Origin: Kitasatospora paranensis
GTDB taxonomy: Bacteria > Actinomycetota > Actinomycetes > Streptomycetales > Streptomycetaceae
Assembly: GCF_039544005.1 (NCBI RefSeq)
Contig: NZ_BAABKV010000001.1
Location: 5,022,001 to 5,086,000 of the forward strand
Direction of reading: 5' to 3'
DNA length: 64,000 bases
A program made the translations under genes and the position numbers. The stretch's first letter is position 1. Each line of letters starts with the position of its first letter. The notes beneath the pieces were generated by a model. The model was given only the letters and a program-made list of their open reading frames with translations. It did not search any database and was not told the origin of the DNA. Shown here piece by piece: positions 40,041 through 49,895 of this stretch.

Positions 40041-40180
40041 TTTGTCCGTTATGGAGCGATCGGAAGTACTCTCGTACGATCTCAAGCATTTGCGCCTTGG
40101 AACCGATTCATGCCGGTTTGCGGTGCTTGATTCCGTACCCGCGCCGCCGTGCGCGAACGCCGACCAGCAGGGAGAACACC

Positions 40181-41470
40181 GTGACGGCACCCGAGAAGCA
40201 GGAGCGAGGGACCAAGGGCACCTGGACCCGCCGCGGAGTGCTCGCCGGCCTGCTCGGCGCCCCCGTGCTGCTGGTCGCCGCGTGCAACGACCCCGTCTCC
40301 TCCTCGGGTTCCGCCGCCTCCGGCACGACCGCGGCCGGGGTGGGCGGCGTTCCGGCCGCCGGCGCCACCGGCACCCCCAGCAGCAGCCCCCGGACGTCGA
40401 CCGCCCGAATATCCATATCCCCGGCCGACGGCGTCAGCACCGCGTCCTTCACCAGGCCGATCACCGTCACTGTCACCGGCGGCACCCTCGCGTCCGTCAC
40501 CGCCACCGACGGGAGCGGCCGCGCCGTCCCCGGCACCCGCGCCGCCGACGGCCTCAGCTGGACCTCCACCGGCCCGCTCGCCAGCGGCACCCGCTACTCC
40601 GTGGCCGCGTCGGCCGTCGACAAGGACGGGCTGGAGGCCGACGCGCACGCCGCGTTCGCCACCGCCTCCCCCGCGAACACCTTCGTCGGCTACTTCACGC
40701 CCGAGGACGGCGCCACCGTCGGCGTCGGCATGCCGGTCACCATCAACTTCAACAAGCCGGTCGCCAACCGCAGGGCCGTCGAGCAGGCGATCACCGTCAC
40801 CGCCGACACCGGCGTCGAGGTCGTCGGGCACTGGTTCTCCAGCACCCGGCTCGACTTCCGCCCCCGTGACTACTGGGCGAAGGGCACCACCGTCACCCTC
40901 AAGCTCCGCCTCAAGGACGTCGAGGGCGCCAAGGGCGTCTACGGCACCCAGTCCAAGGACGTCCGCTTCACCGTCGGCCGCAGCCGCACCAGCGTCGCCG
41001 ACCTCTCCGCCCACACCCTCACCGTCACCACCGACGGCCAGGTCACCGCGACCTACCCGATCATCGGCGGCGCCCCCGACCACAGGACCTGGGGCGGCAA
41101 GCTGGTCATCTCCGAGCAGTTCGAGCAGACCAAGATGGACTCCACCACCGTCGGCCTCGGCGACGAGTACAACATCCCGGACGTGCCGCACGCCCAGCGG
41201 CTCACCACCTCCGGCACCTTCATCCACGGCAACTACTGGTCGCCCGCCGCCGCCTTCGGCACGGCCAACCTCAGCCACGGCTGCATCGCCCTGCGCGACG
41301 TCAAGGGCGGCGGTGACGCCACCACCGACGCTGCCGTCTTCTTCGCGCACTCGATGGTCGGCGACGTCGTCGAGGTGATCAACTCCGGTGACCAGACGGT
41401 CTCCCCGACCAACGGCCTCAGCGGCTGGAACCTCGGCTGGGCCGACTGGAAGGCCGGCAGCGCGCTCTGA
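40181..41470 (+). CDS. L,D-transpeptidase lipoprotein (YkuD family) with Ig-like domains
   Basis: The 429-residue exported protein has a twin-Arg-like start (TWTRRGVLAGLLGAP) and lipobox LVAAC. Two Ig-like beta domains follow (SISPADGVSTASFTRPITVTV; YFTPEDGATVGVGMPVTINF). The C-terminal YkuD domain has the catalytic motif FIHGNYW...LSHGCIALRD (Cys near residue 370). It makes 3-3 crosslinks in peptidoglycan using the meso-DAP stem, resistant to most penicillins, as in mycobacterial LdtMt-type enzymes. GTG 40181 is chosen for its GGAGAA RBS and because the export signal begins there. Confidence 0.92.
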   Translation: MTAPEKQERGTKGTWTRRGVLAGLLGAPVLLVAACNDPVSSSGSAASGTTAAGVGGVPAAGATGTPSSSPRTSTARISISPADGVSTASFTRPITVTVTGGTLASVTATDGSGRAVPGTRAADGLSWTSTGPLASGTRYSVAASAVDKDGLEADAHAAFATASPANTFVGYFTPEDGATVGVGMPVTINFNKPVANRRAVEQAITVTADTGVEVVGHWFSSTRLDFRPRDYWAKGTTVTLKLRLKDVEGAKGVYGTQSKDVRFTVGRSRTSVADLSAHTLTVTTDGQVTATYPIIGGAPDHRTWGGKLVISEQFEQTKMDSTTVGLGDEYNIPDVPHAQRLTTSGTFIHGNYWSPAAAFGTANLSHGCIALRDVKGGGDATTDAAVFFAHSMVGDVVEVINSGDQTVSPTNGLSGWNLGWADWKAGSAL

Positions 41471-41577
41471 CGCGCCACCGGGCCGTCGGCCCGGCGCGGG
41501 GTCCCGGCGGGCCCCGCGCCGAGCGCCGTGTCGCGAACCCGCCGGTGCCCGGGCGGAGGGTCCGGCAGGCTGACGGC

Positions 41578-42063
41578 ATGACCACCGCCACCGCGATCGC
41601 CGTCCTGGCGATCGACGCCGACACCTGTGCCGACCTCCGCCGCTGCGACGACGCGGGCCGACCGCCCGTGCTGTCCGCCCCCGCCGAGGGCGGCGCCCCG
41701 CTGCGCTGCTGCCTCACCCGGGCCCGCCCCGGCGAGGCGATCGCCCTGGTCTCCTACGCCCCGCTGCGCCGCTGGGCCGCCCGGACGGGGGCCGACCCCG
41801 GCCCGTACGACGAGCAGGGCCCGGTCTTCCTGCACGCCGGCCCCTGCGCGGGCCCGGCACCGGGCTGGCCGGACGGGATGCACCACGGCCCCCGGGTGCT
41901 GCGCGCCTACGACCGGCACGGGCACATCCTGCGCGGTGTCCCGGTCGAGCCGGCCGCCGCCCGGGACGCGGCCGCGGACCTGCTCGCGGACCCGGAGGTC
42001 GTCCTGGTGCACGTCCGCGCCCTCGGGTTCGGCTGCTTCCAGCACGAGGTGCGGCGCGGCTGA
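41578..42063 (+). CDS. DUF1203 family protein
   Basis: The 161-residue protein matches the DUF1203 pattern: APLRCCLTRARPGEAIALVSYAP, GPVFLHAGPC and VLVHVRALGFGCFQHEVRR at the end. Its function is unknown. ATG 41578 follows a CAGGCT box with six bases between and no clear Shine-Dalgarno sequence, so leaderless expression is possible. It converges with the AbiEii-like gene. Confidence 0.8.
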   Translation: MTTATAIAVLAIDADTCADLRRCDDAGRPPVLSAPAEGGAPLRCCLTRARPGEAIALVSYAPLRRWAARTGADPGPYDEQGPVFLHAGPCAGPAPGWPDGMHHGPRVLRAYDRHGHILRGVPVEPAAARDAAADLLADPEVVLVHVRALGFGCFQHEVRRG

Positions 42064-42091
42064 GCCGCCGCCGACGGCCCGGGCCGGGCGC

Positions 42092-43167
42092 TCAGTGCTC
42101 CTCGGGGCCGTCCGCCTGGCGTGCCGTCCACACCGCGCGCAGCTCCTCCTCGGTGCGGCCCGCGAAGGTCGGGGCGAGGGCCGCGAGCAGGCGTTCGGCG
42201 TACTCCTCGGCGGTGCCGACCTGCGGGTGGTCCTTGCGGAACTCGTCCCACTCGACGCAGTCCAGCGGCTCCGCGATGTCCTCCGGCCCGATCGGCCGGT
42301 CGGCCCACCAGGCGTCGTCGACGCCGTCGAAGACGTCCCGCAGCAGTTCGTAGCGGAGCGGTACGGACTCGGCGAGCAGGACGGCGTCGTACAGGTCCTT
42401 GCCCTGGGCGAAGCCGTCGGTGACCAGCCAGAGGATCTTCCAGGCGAGGGAGAGCTCCCGGTCGGCGGTGCGCAGCCGGGTGCCGGCGCCGACGCCGGAG
42501 AGCGCCGGCAGGTCGGTCGGGACGGCCGGGGAGGGCAGCCGCTCGGTGAAGACGAAGTCCAGCTGGACGGTGCCGCCGGGCAGGCCGTCGGCCGTCCAGG
42601 GCAGCACGAGGCGGCGGCCGGGCACCCGGTCGTACGTCCAGATCTCGTCCCGGACGGCGCCGGCCGCGTCCAGCCGCGGGCCGCCGGAGAGCCGTTCGCC
42701 GGACAGCCGTTCGGAGGTGGCGGCCAGGTCGGTGAGCAGGATGTCCGTCCGGGGGTCCGCCAGCTCCCAGTCGGCAGGGGTGACGACGAAGTCGAGGTCG
42801 CCGGGTTCGCGGGCGTCCGCGCCGAACCAGGCGGTGAGCAGGGCGGAGCCGCGCAGCACCAGGTGGTCGGCCCACGGCGTGGCGGCCACCGCGGCGAGCA
42901 CCGTGTCGAGGGCGGCGCGGCGGGCGGCGTACCAGCGGGCGCCGACGGCGGGGTCGGCGAACTCCGGGTCGCCGGCGCGCATGGCCTTGACGTAGCCGAG
43001 CAGCGAGGGGTCGAACACCGGTCGCTGGACGGCGCCCTCGTCGGCCACCGGGTAGAGGGAGCGGGGAGTTGCAGCTCCGCCAGGTCGGCGGTCGCGGGGC
43101 GGTGCTGCGGCACGCGCAGTTCCTCGCTCCAGGGGCCGTAGCCGAGGTCCTGCCAGGCGTCGGTCAT
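42092..43167 (-). CDS. Nucleotidyltransferase AbiEii/AbiGii-toxin-like protein, frameshifted as given
   Basis: The core shows a minimal nucleotidyltransferase: LVLRGSALLTAWFGADAREPGDLDFVV has the G-S and D-x-D metal site of the AbiEii fold, and LSLAWKILWLVTDGFAQGKDLYDAVLLA is the typical helix that follows. ATG 43167 (MTDAWQDLGYGPWSEEL) joins the core if one base is restored at GGG 43057-43059; corrected length is 358. AbiEii proteins are toxins of type IV TA or abortive-infection systems. No AbiEi antitoxin is adjacent, so a housekeeping-type role is possible. Its start overlaps the stop of the upstream gene (ATGA). Confidence 0.75.
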
Positions 43168-43820
43168 CGGGTGTGTCCTTCGTGTATCCAGCCGGCGTCG
43201 AGCGCCTCGGCGGTGTCGAGAACGGCGAACTCGCGTTCGACGGTGAGAATGTGGTGGCCGCCCAGGTCGGCGACCAGCGCGTCCAGGCGGCGCCCGGCGG
43301 TGGCGGAGCCGACCAGGCGGCAGCGCTGGGTGACGAAGTGCTCGCGCCGCCCGTCCGGCCGGGTGCGGCGGGCGTTGCGGGACAGGTGGGCGTCGTGGCG
43401 TTCGGCGATCGCGGCGAGCTCCGGCCCGGGCGGGCCGTCGAGCAGCAGCTTGACGTGGTGTTCGAAGTAGTAGGCCGGCCCGAGGCGGCGCGCCCGGGCG
43501 TCGGTGGCGGGTACGCCGCCGGCCCAGGGCGCGGCCTCGATCTTGGTGCGGAGCACCGCGAACCCGGCCCCGCCCACCGCCTCGGCGGTCCGCGCGGCGA
43601 GGGCGGCCGCGTCGGCGAGACTGCCGGCCGTCCGCAGCGTCAGCATCGGCTGCCGGGGGACGGCCCCGCGGGACAGTTCGATGTCGACCACCTTGAGCCC
43701 GCGTTCGGCGGCCCAGCCGGTGAACTCCCGGCCCTGCTGCGGTGCGACGGTCAGGTGGATCTCGAAGTCGCCGTGGAAGGACGGCGGGTGGGTCGGCCGG
43801 GTCGGCTGGGTGGCGTGCAC
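43164..43820 (-). CDS. Hypothetical protein coupled to the AbiEii-like gene (218 aa)
   Basis: Two similar alpha-beta halves can be seen: FEIHLTVAPQQGREFTGWAA with MLTLRTAGSLADAAAL, and YYFEHHVKLLLDGP with FVTQRCRLVGSATAGRRLDALVADL. The recurring short H/R-x-T/K-L strands recall a duplicated ferredoxin-like fold of the 2H type, but the HxTx motifs are not clear and I assign no function. The ATGA overlap at 43164-43167 ties its expression to the nucleotidyltransferase-like gene, so a joint function or an antitoxin-like role is possible. Confidence 0.65.
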   Translation of the reverse strand: MHATQPTRPTHPPSFHGDFEIHLTVAPQQGREFTGWAAERGLKVVDIELSRGAVPRQPMLTLRTAGSLADAAALAARTAEAVGGAGFAVLRTKIEAAPWAGGVPATDARARRLGPAYYFEHHVKLLLDGPPGPELAAIAERHDAHLSRNARRTRPDGRREHFVTQRCRLVGSATAGRRLDALVADLGGHHILTVEREFAVLDTAEALDAGWIHEGHTR

Positions 43821-43832
43821 CGGGGCATCCTG

Positions 43833-44975
43833 TCAGGCGGTGCCGACAGCCGGGCCGACGGTGGGAGCGGCGGTCGGAGTGGTGGTCCGCACCGCCGCCA
43901 GCACGGCGGCCGCCCGGTCCCCGGTGAAGGCGGCCACCGGGTTCTCGAACTGCGACCAGGGCAGCGGGACGGTCTCGCCGAGGGCGCGGAACTGCTCGAC
44001 GGCCTCGACGTGCCGCTTGTGCCGGTGCAGCAGGAGCGCCGCCCAGCCGCGGGCGTCCGCCAGCCGGTGGTGGTCGGCCGGGGCGGCGGCCAGGTCGGCG
44101 AGGACGGCGTCGAGGGCCGCGCCGAGCTCGGGCCGGAGGTACCCCTGCGGTGCCTGCGGGGTGCCCGCGTACTGCTCCCAGTACGCCTCCAGCCGGAGCG
44201 CGGTGAGGAGGCTGCCCGCCGGGGCCGTCGAGGCGGCGGTGTCGGCGAACGCGTGCATCAGCTCGTGGCTGCCGTGCCACTTGGCGCACCAGTACTGGAG
44301 GGCCTGGAGGTGGGCGCCGGTGTGGTGCGGGTCGCGCGCGACGATGTCCGCCCACAGGGCACGGAACCGCTCGTTGTCCCAGTTCAGGCCGCGGGCGATC
44401 CGGGCGAGCGCGACCAGGGCGTTGGGGTCGCCGGGGTCGGCCAGGGCGGCGGCCTCCCGGGCGGCCGCCTCGGCCTCGCCGAGCACCCGGTGGAAGCCGT
44501 CGGCCTGCTCCCGGGTGACGTGCTGGGCGCGCTTCCCGCTGCGGACCGTCCAGGCGATCATGACCAGCGCCTCGGCGTGCAGCAGCGCGGCCTGCGGGTC
44601 CTCGGGCCGTTCGCGGCGCCAGGCCTGCAGCCAGATGTCGTCCTCGGCGGCGAGGTCGGAGAAGGGCCGCATCCGGTACCAGAGCAGGTCCGAGGTGGTG
44701 CCGACGGCCTTGAGGTGGTCGGCGACCGGGCGCCAGTCGCCGGCCCGGGCGGCGGCGAGCGCCTCGGCCGTGCCGGGGAGGTGCCGGGCGTCCTGCACGA
44801 CCAGCCGGGCGGCCGGCAGCAGGCCGTGCTCGGACGGGACGACGGAGGGCCCCGGCGCCGGGCGGGCGGCGATGGCCGCGGCCTGGAGCCGGGCCGTGCG
44901 CGCCTTGGCCCACCAGGTGAAGAGCCGGGCGCCGACGAGCAGGAGCAGGGGGACGATGACGATCAGGCGGGCCAT
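43833..44975 (-). CDS. Membrane-anchored TPR-like hypothetical protein (380 aa)
   Basis: An N-terminal transmembrane helix (LIVIVPLLLLVGARLFTWWA) is followed by a long series of paired helices rich in Ala, Trp and Leu (AEALAAARAGDWRPVADHLKAV; ALVALARIARGLNWDNERFRALWADI; LQYWCAKWHGSHELMHAFADT). These look like tetratricopeptide-type scaffolding. No catalytic motif is seen. ATG 44975 has GGAAG in front, and the gene starts six bases after the corrected stop of the M48 protease gene, so the two form an operon. Confidence 0.7.
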   Translation of the reverse strand: MARLIVIVPLLLLVGARLFTWWAKARTARLQAAAIAARPAPGPSVVPSEHGLLPAARLVVQDARHLPGTAEALAAARAGDWRPVADHLKAVGTTSDLLWYRMRPFSDLAAEDDIWLQAWRRERPEDPQAALLHAEALVMIAWTVRSGKRAQHVTREQADGFHRVLGEAEAAAREAAALADPGDPNALVALARIARGLNWDNERFRALWADIVARDPHHTGAHLQALQYWCAKWHGSHELMHAFADTAASTAPAGSLLTALRLEAYWEQYAGTPQAPQGYLRPELGAALDAVLADLAAAPADHHRLADARGWAALLLHRHKRHVEAVEQFRALGETVPLPWSQFENPVAAFTGDRAAAVLAAVRTTTPTAAPTVGPAVGTA

Positions 44976-44980
44976 GGCCG

Positions 44981-46656
44981 TTACTTCCGGAGGTCGGTGA
45001 GGGGGCGGCGGGGACGGCCTCGGCGGCGAGGCCCGCCCCGGCCAGCAGGGCACGCAGCGGCGCGGTGTCCGGGGTGTCGGTGACGGCGGCGCCGAGGGCG
45101 GCGGGCAGGGCCTCGGCCACCCCGTCGGGCAGGCGCAGTTCGGCGGGGGCGGACCAGGAGAACTCCCAGCGGGCCAGGCCGGCCTCGGCGAGGGCGAGCA
45201 GGGCCGTCCGGGAGAGCGCGGTACGCAGGGCGGGCCGCAGGAACTCGCGGGCGGCGCGGCCGGTCGCGGCGGCGGCCTCCGCGCTCTTCGGCAGCCGGTC
45301 GGCGATCTCGAAGCCGCGGCCGGCGTCGACCGCGTCGAGCAGCGCGTCGAGGGTGGGCGCGCACCCGGCCTCGGTGAGGGCCCGGTGGACGGGCTGCGCG
45401 GCGGCGCGGGCGTTGCGGACGCCGGTGGCCTGGAGCAGGTCGGGCCAGTCCAGGCGCTCCTTGCCGGCCGCCTCGGGCACCAGGGTGGCGTGCTCCAGCG
45501 CGGCGAGGGTGCGCTCGGGGTCGCGGAGCAGGGCCAGGGCGGGGCCGGACCCTTCGGCGCTGCGGCCGTCGGCGGGCAGCGCCTCGACGGCGGCGACCCG
45601 CCGGGCGATCGGCGGGTGGGAGTCGTACGGGTCGGCCTCGGTCTCGGGCAGGCCGATCGCGGCGAGCTCCTTGCGGCGCTCGGGGTCGGTGAGCAGCCGG
45701 CCGAGGCCGCCGTAGACCTCGCCGGGCGGCGGGAGCAGGCCGTCGTCCCAGCCCATGGTGGCGTAGCGCTCCATGTAGAAGCCGTGGGCGGTGTCCAGGA
45801 CGGGGATGCGGCGCAGGGCGGCAGCGGTGGCGTCGCGGCCGGCGATCGTGGCGGCGGCCCGGTCGGCGGCGTACTCCTGGCGGCGGCTGACGGCTTCGGA
45901 GACCCGGAAGTAGAGCTTGGCGTACTGGGTGAACAGGCCGGCGAGGACGCGGTCCACGCCGCCGCCGGCCTCCTCGCCGCTGGCCTGCTTGCCCTTGGCG
46001 AGGCGCTTGGCGTCCTTCGCGGCGATCTCGGCGGCGGCGCCCGCCCGGTGGGCGTCGGCGCGCCGGTGCAGCGTGCCGATGGTGTGCAGGAGGGCGGTGC
46101 GGCCGGCGACGCTGACGCCGGCGAGGCGGACGTCCCGGTTGCTGTAGTGGCCGAACTCGTGGGCGAGCACGGAGTCCAGCTCGCCCTCGGAGAGGCCGAG
46201 CAGCAACGGGGCGCCGATCACCAGGTGCCGCGGGCCGGGGACGAGGCCGAGCAGCCGGGTCTCCTCCCGCACGCCCGCGTTGACGTCGGGGACGAGCCGG
46301 ATCTCGGCCGGGCCGCGGACGCCGGTCAGTGCGGCGATCCGGTCGACCCGCGCCCACAGCTCGGGCTGCTGCTCGCGGGTGACGGGAAGTCCGCCGGCGG
46401 CCCCGTCGCGCGGACGGCGGGTCAGGAAGACCACCCGCAGGACGGGGTAGGCCACCGCCGCGGAGAGGGCGTAGATCTTGAGCAGGCCGAGGCTGACGTG
46501 GCCCAGGCCGGCGAAGAGCGCGATGTCGAGGCCCAGCAGGCCGAGGATGATGGCGGCCGCCAACAGATAGAAGCCGGCCAGCATCGCGACGGCGAGGGCG
46601 GCGCGCCCTGCGGTGTTCGCGGCGGTCGTGGCCGCGGGTTGCGGGGTCGTGCCCAC
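44981..46656 (-). CDS. M48 family (Ste24/HtpX-like) membrane metallopeptidase, frameshifted at the end as given
   Basis: Two N-terminal transmembrane helices (LAVAMLAGFYLLAAAIILGLLG; VSLGLLKIYALSAAVAYPVL) precede the zinc motif LDSVLAHEFGHYSNRD (HExxH near residue 165). The third ligand lies in RRQEYAADRAAA. The family cleaves membrane or misfolded proteins. As given, the frame runs on for kilobases. One base restored in G5 at 45001-45005 gives the end APLTDLRK and TAA at 44981; corrected length is 558. Start is GTG 46656 behind GGGGGGAAC. Confidence 0.88.
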
Positions 46657-46840
46657 GTGCGGTTCCCCCCGGGGAATGTGTCGATCATGTGTGCGGACGC
46701 GTGATCGTAGCGGGCGGGCGGGTCGCCCGCGTACTGCTTTCCGCGCGGGGCCGGCGCACCACCCGCCTCCCCGGCGCCCGCTCCGTACGTCCTGCGCGCT
46801 CCCCCGTGCGGGGACGGCGCGGCGCACTAGGCTCGGAGGC

Positions 46841-47995
46841 ATGACCGAGCACCAGTTTTCCCACGGCTTCGAGACCCTCGCCATCCACGCGGGCCAGGAA
46901 GCAGACCCCCGGACCGGGGCCGTCGTCACGCCGATCTACCAGGTGTCCACGTACAAGCAGGACGGGGTGGGCGGCCTGCGGGAGGGCTACGAGTACAGCC
47001 GTTCCGCCAACCCCACCCGCACCGCTCTGGAGGAGTGCCTCGCTGCGCTGGAGGGCGGTGCCCGCGGCCTCGCCTTCGCCTCCGGCCTCGCCGCCGAGGA
47101 CACCCTGCTGCGCACGATCCTCAAGCCGGGCGACCACATCGTCATCCCGAACGACGCCTACGGCGGCACGTTCCGGCTGTTCGCGAAGGTGCTGACCCGC
47201 TGGGGCGTGGAGTTCTCCGTCGCCAACACCCAGGACCTCGCGGACGTCCGCGCCCAGCTGCGCCCGAACACCCGGGCGGTGTGGGTGGAGACCCCGTCCA
47301 ACCCGCTGCTGGGCATCACCGACCTGACCGCGCTGGCCGAGGTCGCGCACGCGGCGGGCGCGCTGCTGGTGGTCGACAACACCTTCGCCAGCCCGTACCT
47401 GCAGCAGCCGATCGCGCTCGGCGCGGACGCCGTGGTGCACTCCACCACCAAGTACATGGGCGGCCACTCGGACGTGGTCGGCGGCGCGCTCGTCCTCGCC
47501 GAGGCGGGTCTCGGCGAGGAGGTGGCCTACCACCAGAACGCCATGGGCGCGGTGTCCGGCCCGTTCGACGCGTGGCTGGTGATGCGCGGCATCAAGACGC
47601 TGGGCGTCCGGATGGACCGGCACAGCGCCAACGCCGAGAAGGTCGCCGAGCTGCTGGCCGGCCACCCCAAGGTGCACCAGGTGCTCTACCCCGGTCTGCC
47701 CGAGCACGCCGGGCACGACATCGCGGCCAAGCAGATGAAGGCGTTCGGCGGCATGGTGTCCTTCCGCGTCAACGGCGGCGAGGAGGCCGCGGTCGAGGTC
47801 TGCAACCGCACCGAGCTGTTCACCCTCGGCGAGTCGCTGGGCGGCGTGGAGTCGCTGATCGAGCACCCGGGCCGGATGACCCACGCCTCGGTGGCCGGCT
47901 CGGCGCTGGAGGTGCCCGCCGACCTCGTCCGGGTCTCGGTCGGCATCGAGTCGATCGACGACCTGCTGGCCGACCTGCGGCAGGCGCTCGGCTGA
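46841..47995 (+). CDS. metB: Cystathionine gamma-synthase / PLP trans-sulfuration enzyme
   Basis: The 384-residue Cys/Met-metabolism PLP protein has FETLAIHAGQEADPRTGAVV at the start, the PLP lysine in VVHSTTKYMGGHSDVVGG (about residue 204) and the C-terminal SLGGVESLIEHPGRMTHAS. It makes cystathionine from an activated homoserine and cysteine. Close relatives act as cystathionine gamma-lyase, so direction is uncertain; actinomycete enzymes with this N-terminus are usually called MetB. GGAGG precedes ATG 46841. The gene ends one base before the convergent MarR gene. With cbs it covers both transsulfuration directions. Confidence 0.9.
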   Translation: MTEHQFSHGFETLAIHAGQEADPRTGAVVTPIYQVSTYKQDGVGGLREGYEYSRSANPTRTALEECLAALEGGARGLAFASGLAAEDTLLRTILKPGDHIVIPNDAYGGTFRLFAKVLTRWGVEFSVANTQDLADVRAQLRPNTRAVWVETPSNPLLGITDLTALAEVAHAAGALLVVDNTFASPYLQQPIALGADAVVHSTTKYMGGHSDVVGGALVLAEAGLGEEVAYHQNAMGAVSGPFDAWLVMRGIKTLGVRMDRHSANAEKVAELLAGHPKVHQVLYPGLPEHAGHDIAAKQMKAFGGMVSFRVNGGEEAAVEVCNRTELFTLGESLGGVESLIEHPGRMTHASVAGSALEVPADLVRVSVGIESIDDLLADLRQALG

Positions 47996-48475
47996 TCAGG
48001 GCGCGCCGCCCTGGCCCGCGGCGTACGACTCCAGGGAGTCGTTGAAGCGGGCCAGCAGGGCGCAGAAGGCCCGCCGCTCGTCGGCGGGCCAGTCCGCCGT
48101 CAGGCGGTGCATCAGCTCCTCCCGTCCGGCCTGGACTTCGGCGAGCCGCCGGCCGCCGAGCGGGGTGAGCGCGAGGTGCACCGCCCGCCGGTCGGCCGGG
48201 TACGGCACCCGGCCGACCAGGTCGGCCTCCACCAGCGGCGCGGCCTGCCGGGTGACGGTGGAGGAGTCCACGCCGAGCGCGGCGGCCAGCGCCTTGACGC
48301 TGACCGGGCCGTGCCGCTGCAGTTCGTCGAGCAGCAGGTACCCGGCGCGGTCCAGGGAGCCCACCGCGGTGTGCCGGACCTGCTCCAGCCGGCGGGCGAA
48401 CACCGCCACCTGGTGGTGCAGTCGGGGGTCGAGGGGGTCGTGGCGGCCGGCGGTCCCGGGCGAGGTGGTCGTCAT
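47996..48475 (-). CDS. MarR family transcriptional regulator
   Basis: The 159-residue protein has a MarR winged helix: LLDELQRHGPVSVKALAAAL (helices 2-3), GVDSSTVTRQAAPLVEADLVGRVPYPADRRAVHLALT (recognition helix and wing with the DRR turn). It most likely represses its own gene and a neighbour in response to a small ligand. It is divergent from ilvA with a 166-bp gap in which I could not identify a clear palindromic operator. Confidence 0.88.
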   Translation of the reverse strand: MTTTSPGTAGRHDPLDPRLHHQVAVFARRLEQVRHTAVGSLDRAGYLLLDELQRHGPVSVKALAAALGVDSSTVTRQAAPLVEADLVGRVPYPADRRAVHLALTPLGGRRLAEVQAGREELMHRLTADWPADERRAFCALLARFNDSLESYAAGQGGAP

Positions 48476-48641
48476 CGCGGCTCACGTTCGGGTGGCGGTG
48501 CGGGTGCTCGGAGCCAGCAGCGTACGCGCGGGGACCGCTGCCGGGAACAGGGCCGACACCGACCGGGCGCCGGTGCGGAACGGCCCGGGCGGGCGAGCGG
48601 GGAAAACCGGCCGCGCCCCGCCGCGGTCGTACGCTGACCGC

Positions 48642-49853
48642 ATGCAGAGCTGGCCGATCACCCTCGACGACGTCCGCGGTGCCCACAAGATGCTGGCCGG
48701 GGTCGCCCGGGTCACCCCGATGGAGAGCAGCCGGTACCTGTCCGCGCTGGTCGGCGCCCCCGTGCACCTCAAGTGCGAGAACCTCCAGCGCACCGGCTCC
48801 TTCAAGCTGCGCGGCGCGTACGTGCGGATCGCCGGGCTGACCCCGGTGCAGAAGGCGGGCGGCGTGGTCGCCGCCAGCGCCGGCAACCACGCGCAGGGAG
48901 TCGCGCTGGCGGCCTCGCTGCTGGGCGTCCACTCGACGGTCTTCATGCCGCTGGGCGCGCCGCTGCCGAAGGTCGCGGCGACCCGGGAGTACGGCGCCGA
49001 GGTGCGCCTGCACGGTGCCACGGTGGACGAGACGCTGCTCGCCGCGCAGCGCTGGTCGGAGGCGACCGGCGCGGTGTTCATCCACCCCTTCGACCACTGG
49101 GACGTGGTCACCGGTCAGGCGACGGTGGGCTTGGAGATCCTGGAGCAGTGCCCGGAGGTGCGCACCATCCTGGTCGGGGTGGGCGGCGGCGGGCTGATCG
49201 CCGGGATCGCCGCCGCGGTCAAGCCGCTGCGCCCGGACGTCCGGGTGGTGGGGGTGCAGGCGGCCGGCGCCGCCGCGTACCCGCCCTCGCTGGCGGCCGG
49301 GCGGCCGGTGTCGCTGGAGCGGGTCGCCACCATGGCGGACGGCATCATGGTGGGCCGGCCCGGCGACATCCCGTTCGAGGTGGTGAACACGCTGGCCGAC
49401 GGGGTGCTCACGGTCTCCGAGGACGCCCTGTCGCGGGCGCTGCTGGTCGGCCTGGAACGGCTGAAGCTGGTGGTCGAGCCGGCCGGGGCGAGCCCGATCG
49501 CGGCCCTGCTGGAGCGGCCGGAGGCCTGCGAGGGCCCGGTGGTGGCGGTGCTGTCCGGCGGCAACATCGATCCGCAGCTGATGCAGCGGGTGCTGCGGCA
49601 CGGGCTGGCGGCGGCCGGCCGTTACCTCTCGCTGCGGGTGCGGCTGGCGGACAAGCCGGGTTCGCTGGCGGCGCTGCTGGCGGTGCTGACCAGGCTGGAC
49701 GCCAACGTGCTGGACGTGGCGCACGTGCGGATCGACCCGCAGCTGGGCCTGGCCGAGGTGGAGGTGGACCTGCACCTGGAGACCAAGGGGCCGGAGCACT
49801 GCGCGGCGGTGATGGGGGAGCTGCGGGACGCGGGGTTCGTGGTCGCCCGCTGA
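48642..49853 (+). CDS. ilvA: Threonine ammonia-lyase (threonine dehydratase) with ACT domain
   Basis: The 403-residue PLP enzyme deaminates threonine to 2-oxobutanoate. The lysine lies in GSFKLRGAYVRIAG (K55), the phosphate-binding loop in VGVGGGGLIAGIAAAV and the Asn loop in ASAGNHAQGVALAA. A C-terminal ACT-like domain (YLSLRVRLADKPGSLAALLAVL, about residues 325-403) suggests amino-acid control. The length fits the shorter, single-ACT type that serves either isoleucine synthesis or threonine catabolism. ATG 48642 is six bases after TACGCT (48630-48635) without a Shine-Dalgarno sequence, so leaderless translation is likely. Confidence 0.9.
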   Translation: MQSWPITLDDVRGAHKMLAGVARVTPMESSRYLSALVGAPVHLKCENLQRTGSFKLRGAYVRIAGLTPVQKAGGVVAASAGNHAQGVALAASLLGVHSTVFMPLGAPLPKVAATREYGAEVRLHGATVDETLLAAQRWSEATGAVFIHPFDHWDVVTGQATVGLEILEQCPEVRTILVGVGGGGLIAGIAAAVKPLRPDVRVVGVQAAGAAAYPPSLAAGRPVSLERVATMADGIMVGRPGDIPFEVVNTLADGVLTVSEDALSRALLVGLERLKLVVEPAGASPIAALLERPEACEGPVVAVLSGGNIDPQLMQRVLRHGLAAAGRYLSLRVRLADKPGSLAALLAVLTRLDANVLDVAHVRIDPQLGLAEVEVDLHLETKGPEHCAAVMGELRDAGFVVAR

Positions 49854-49895
49854 CCCGGCCGGGGTGGCCCCGGCGGGGCCGGCCCGTCACCCTTG

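Noticed and set aside
41233..46929. 1898-codon minus-strand frame joining protease, hypothetical and nucleotidyltransferase regions
   Set aside because: It arises because missing bases remove stops. Domains lie in different frames, and the M48 gene has a natural stop once one base is restored at 45001-45005.
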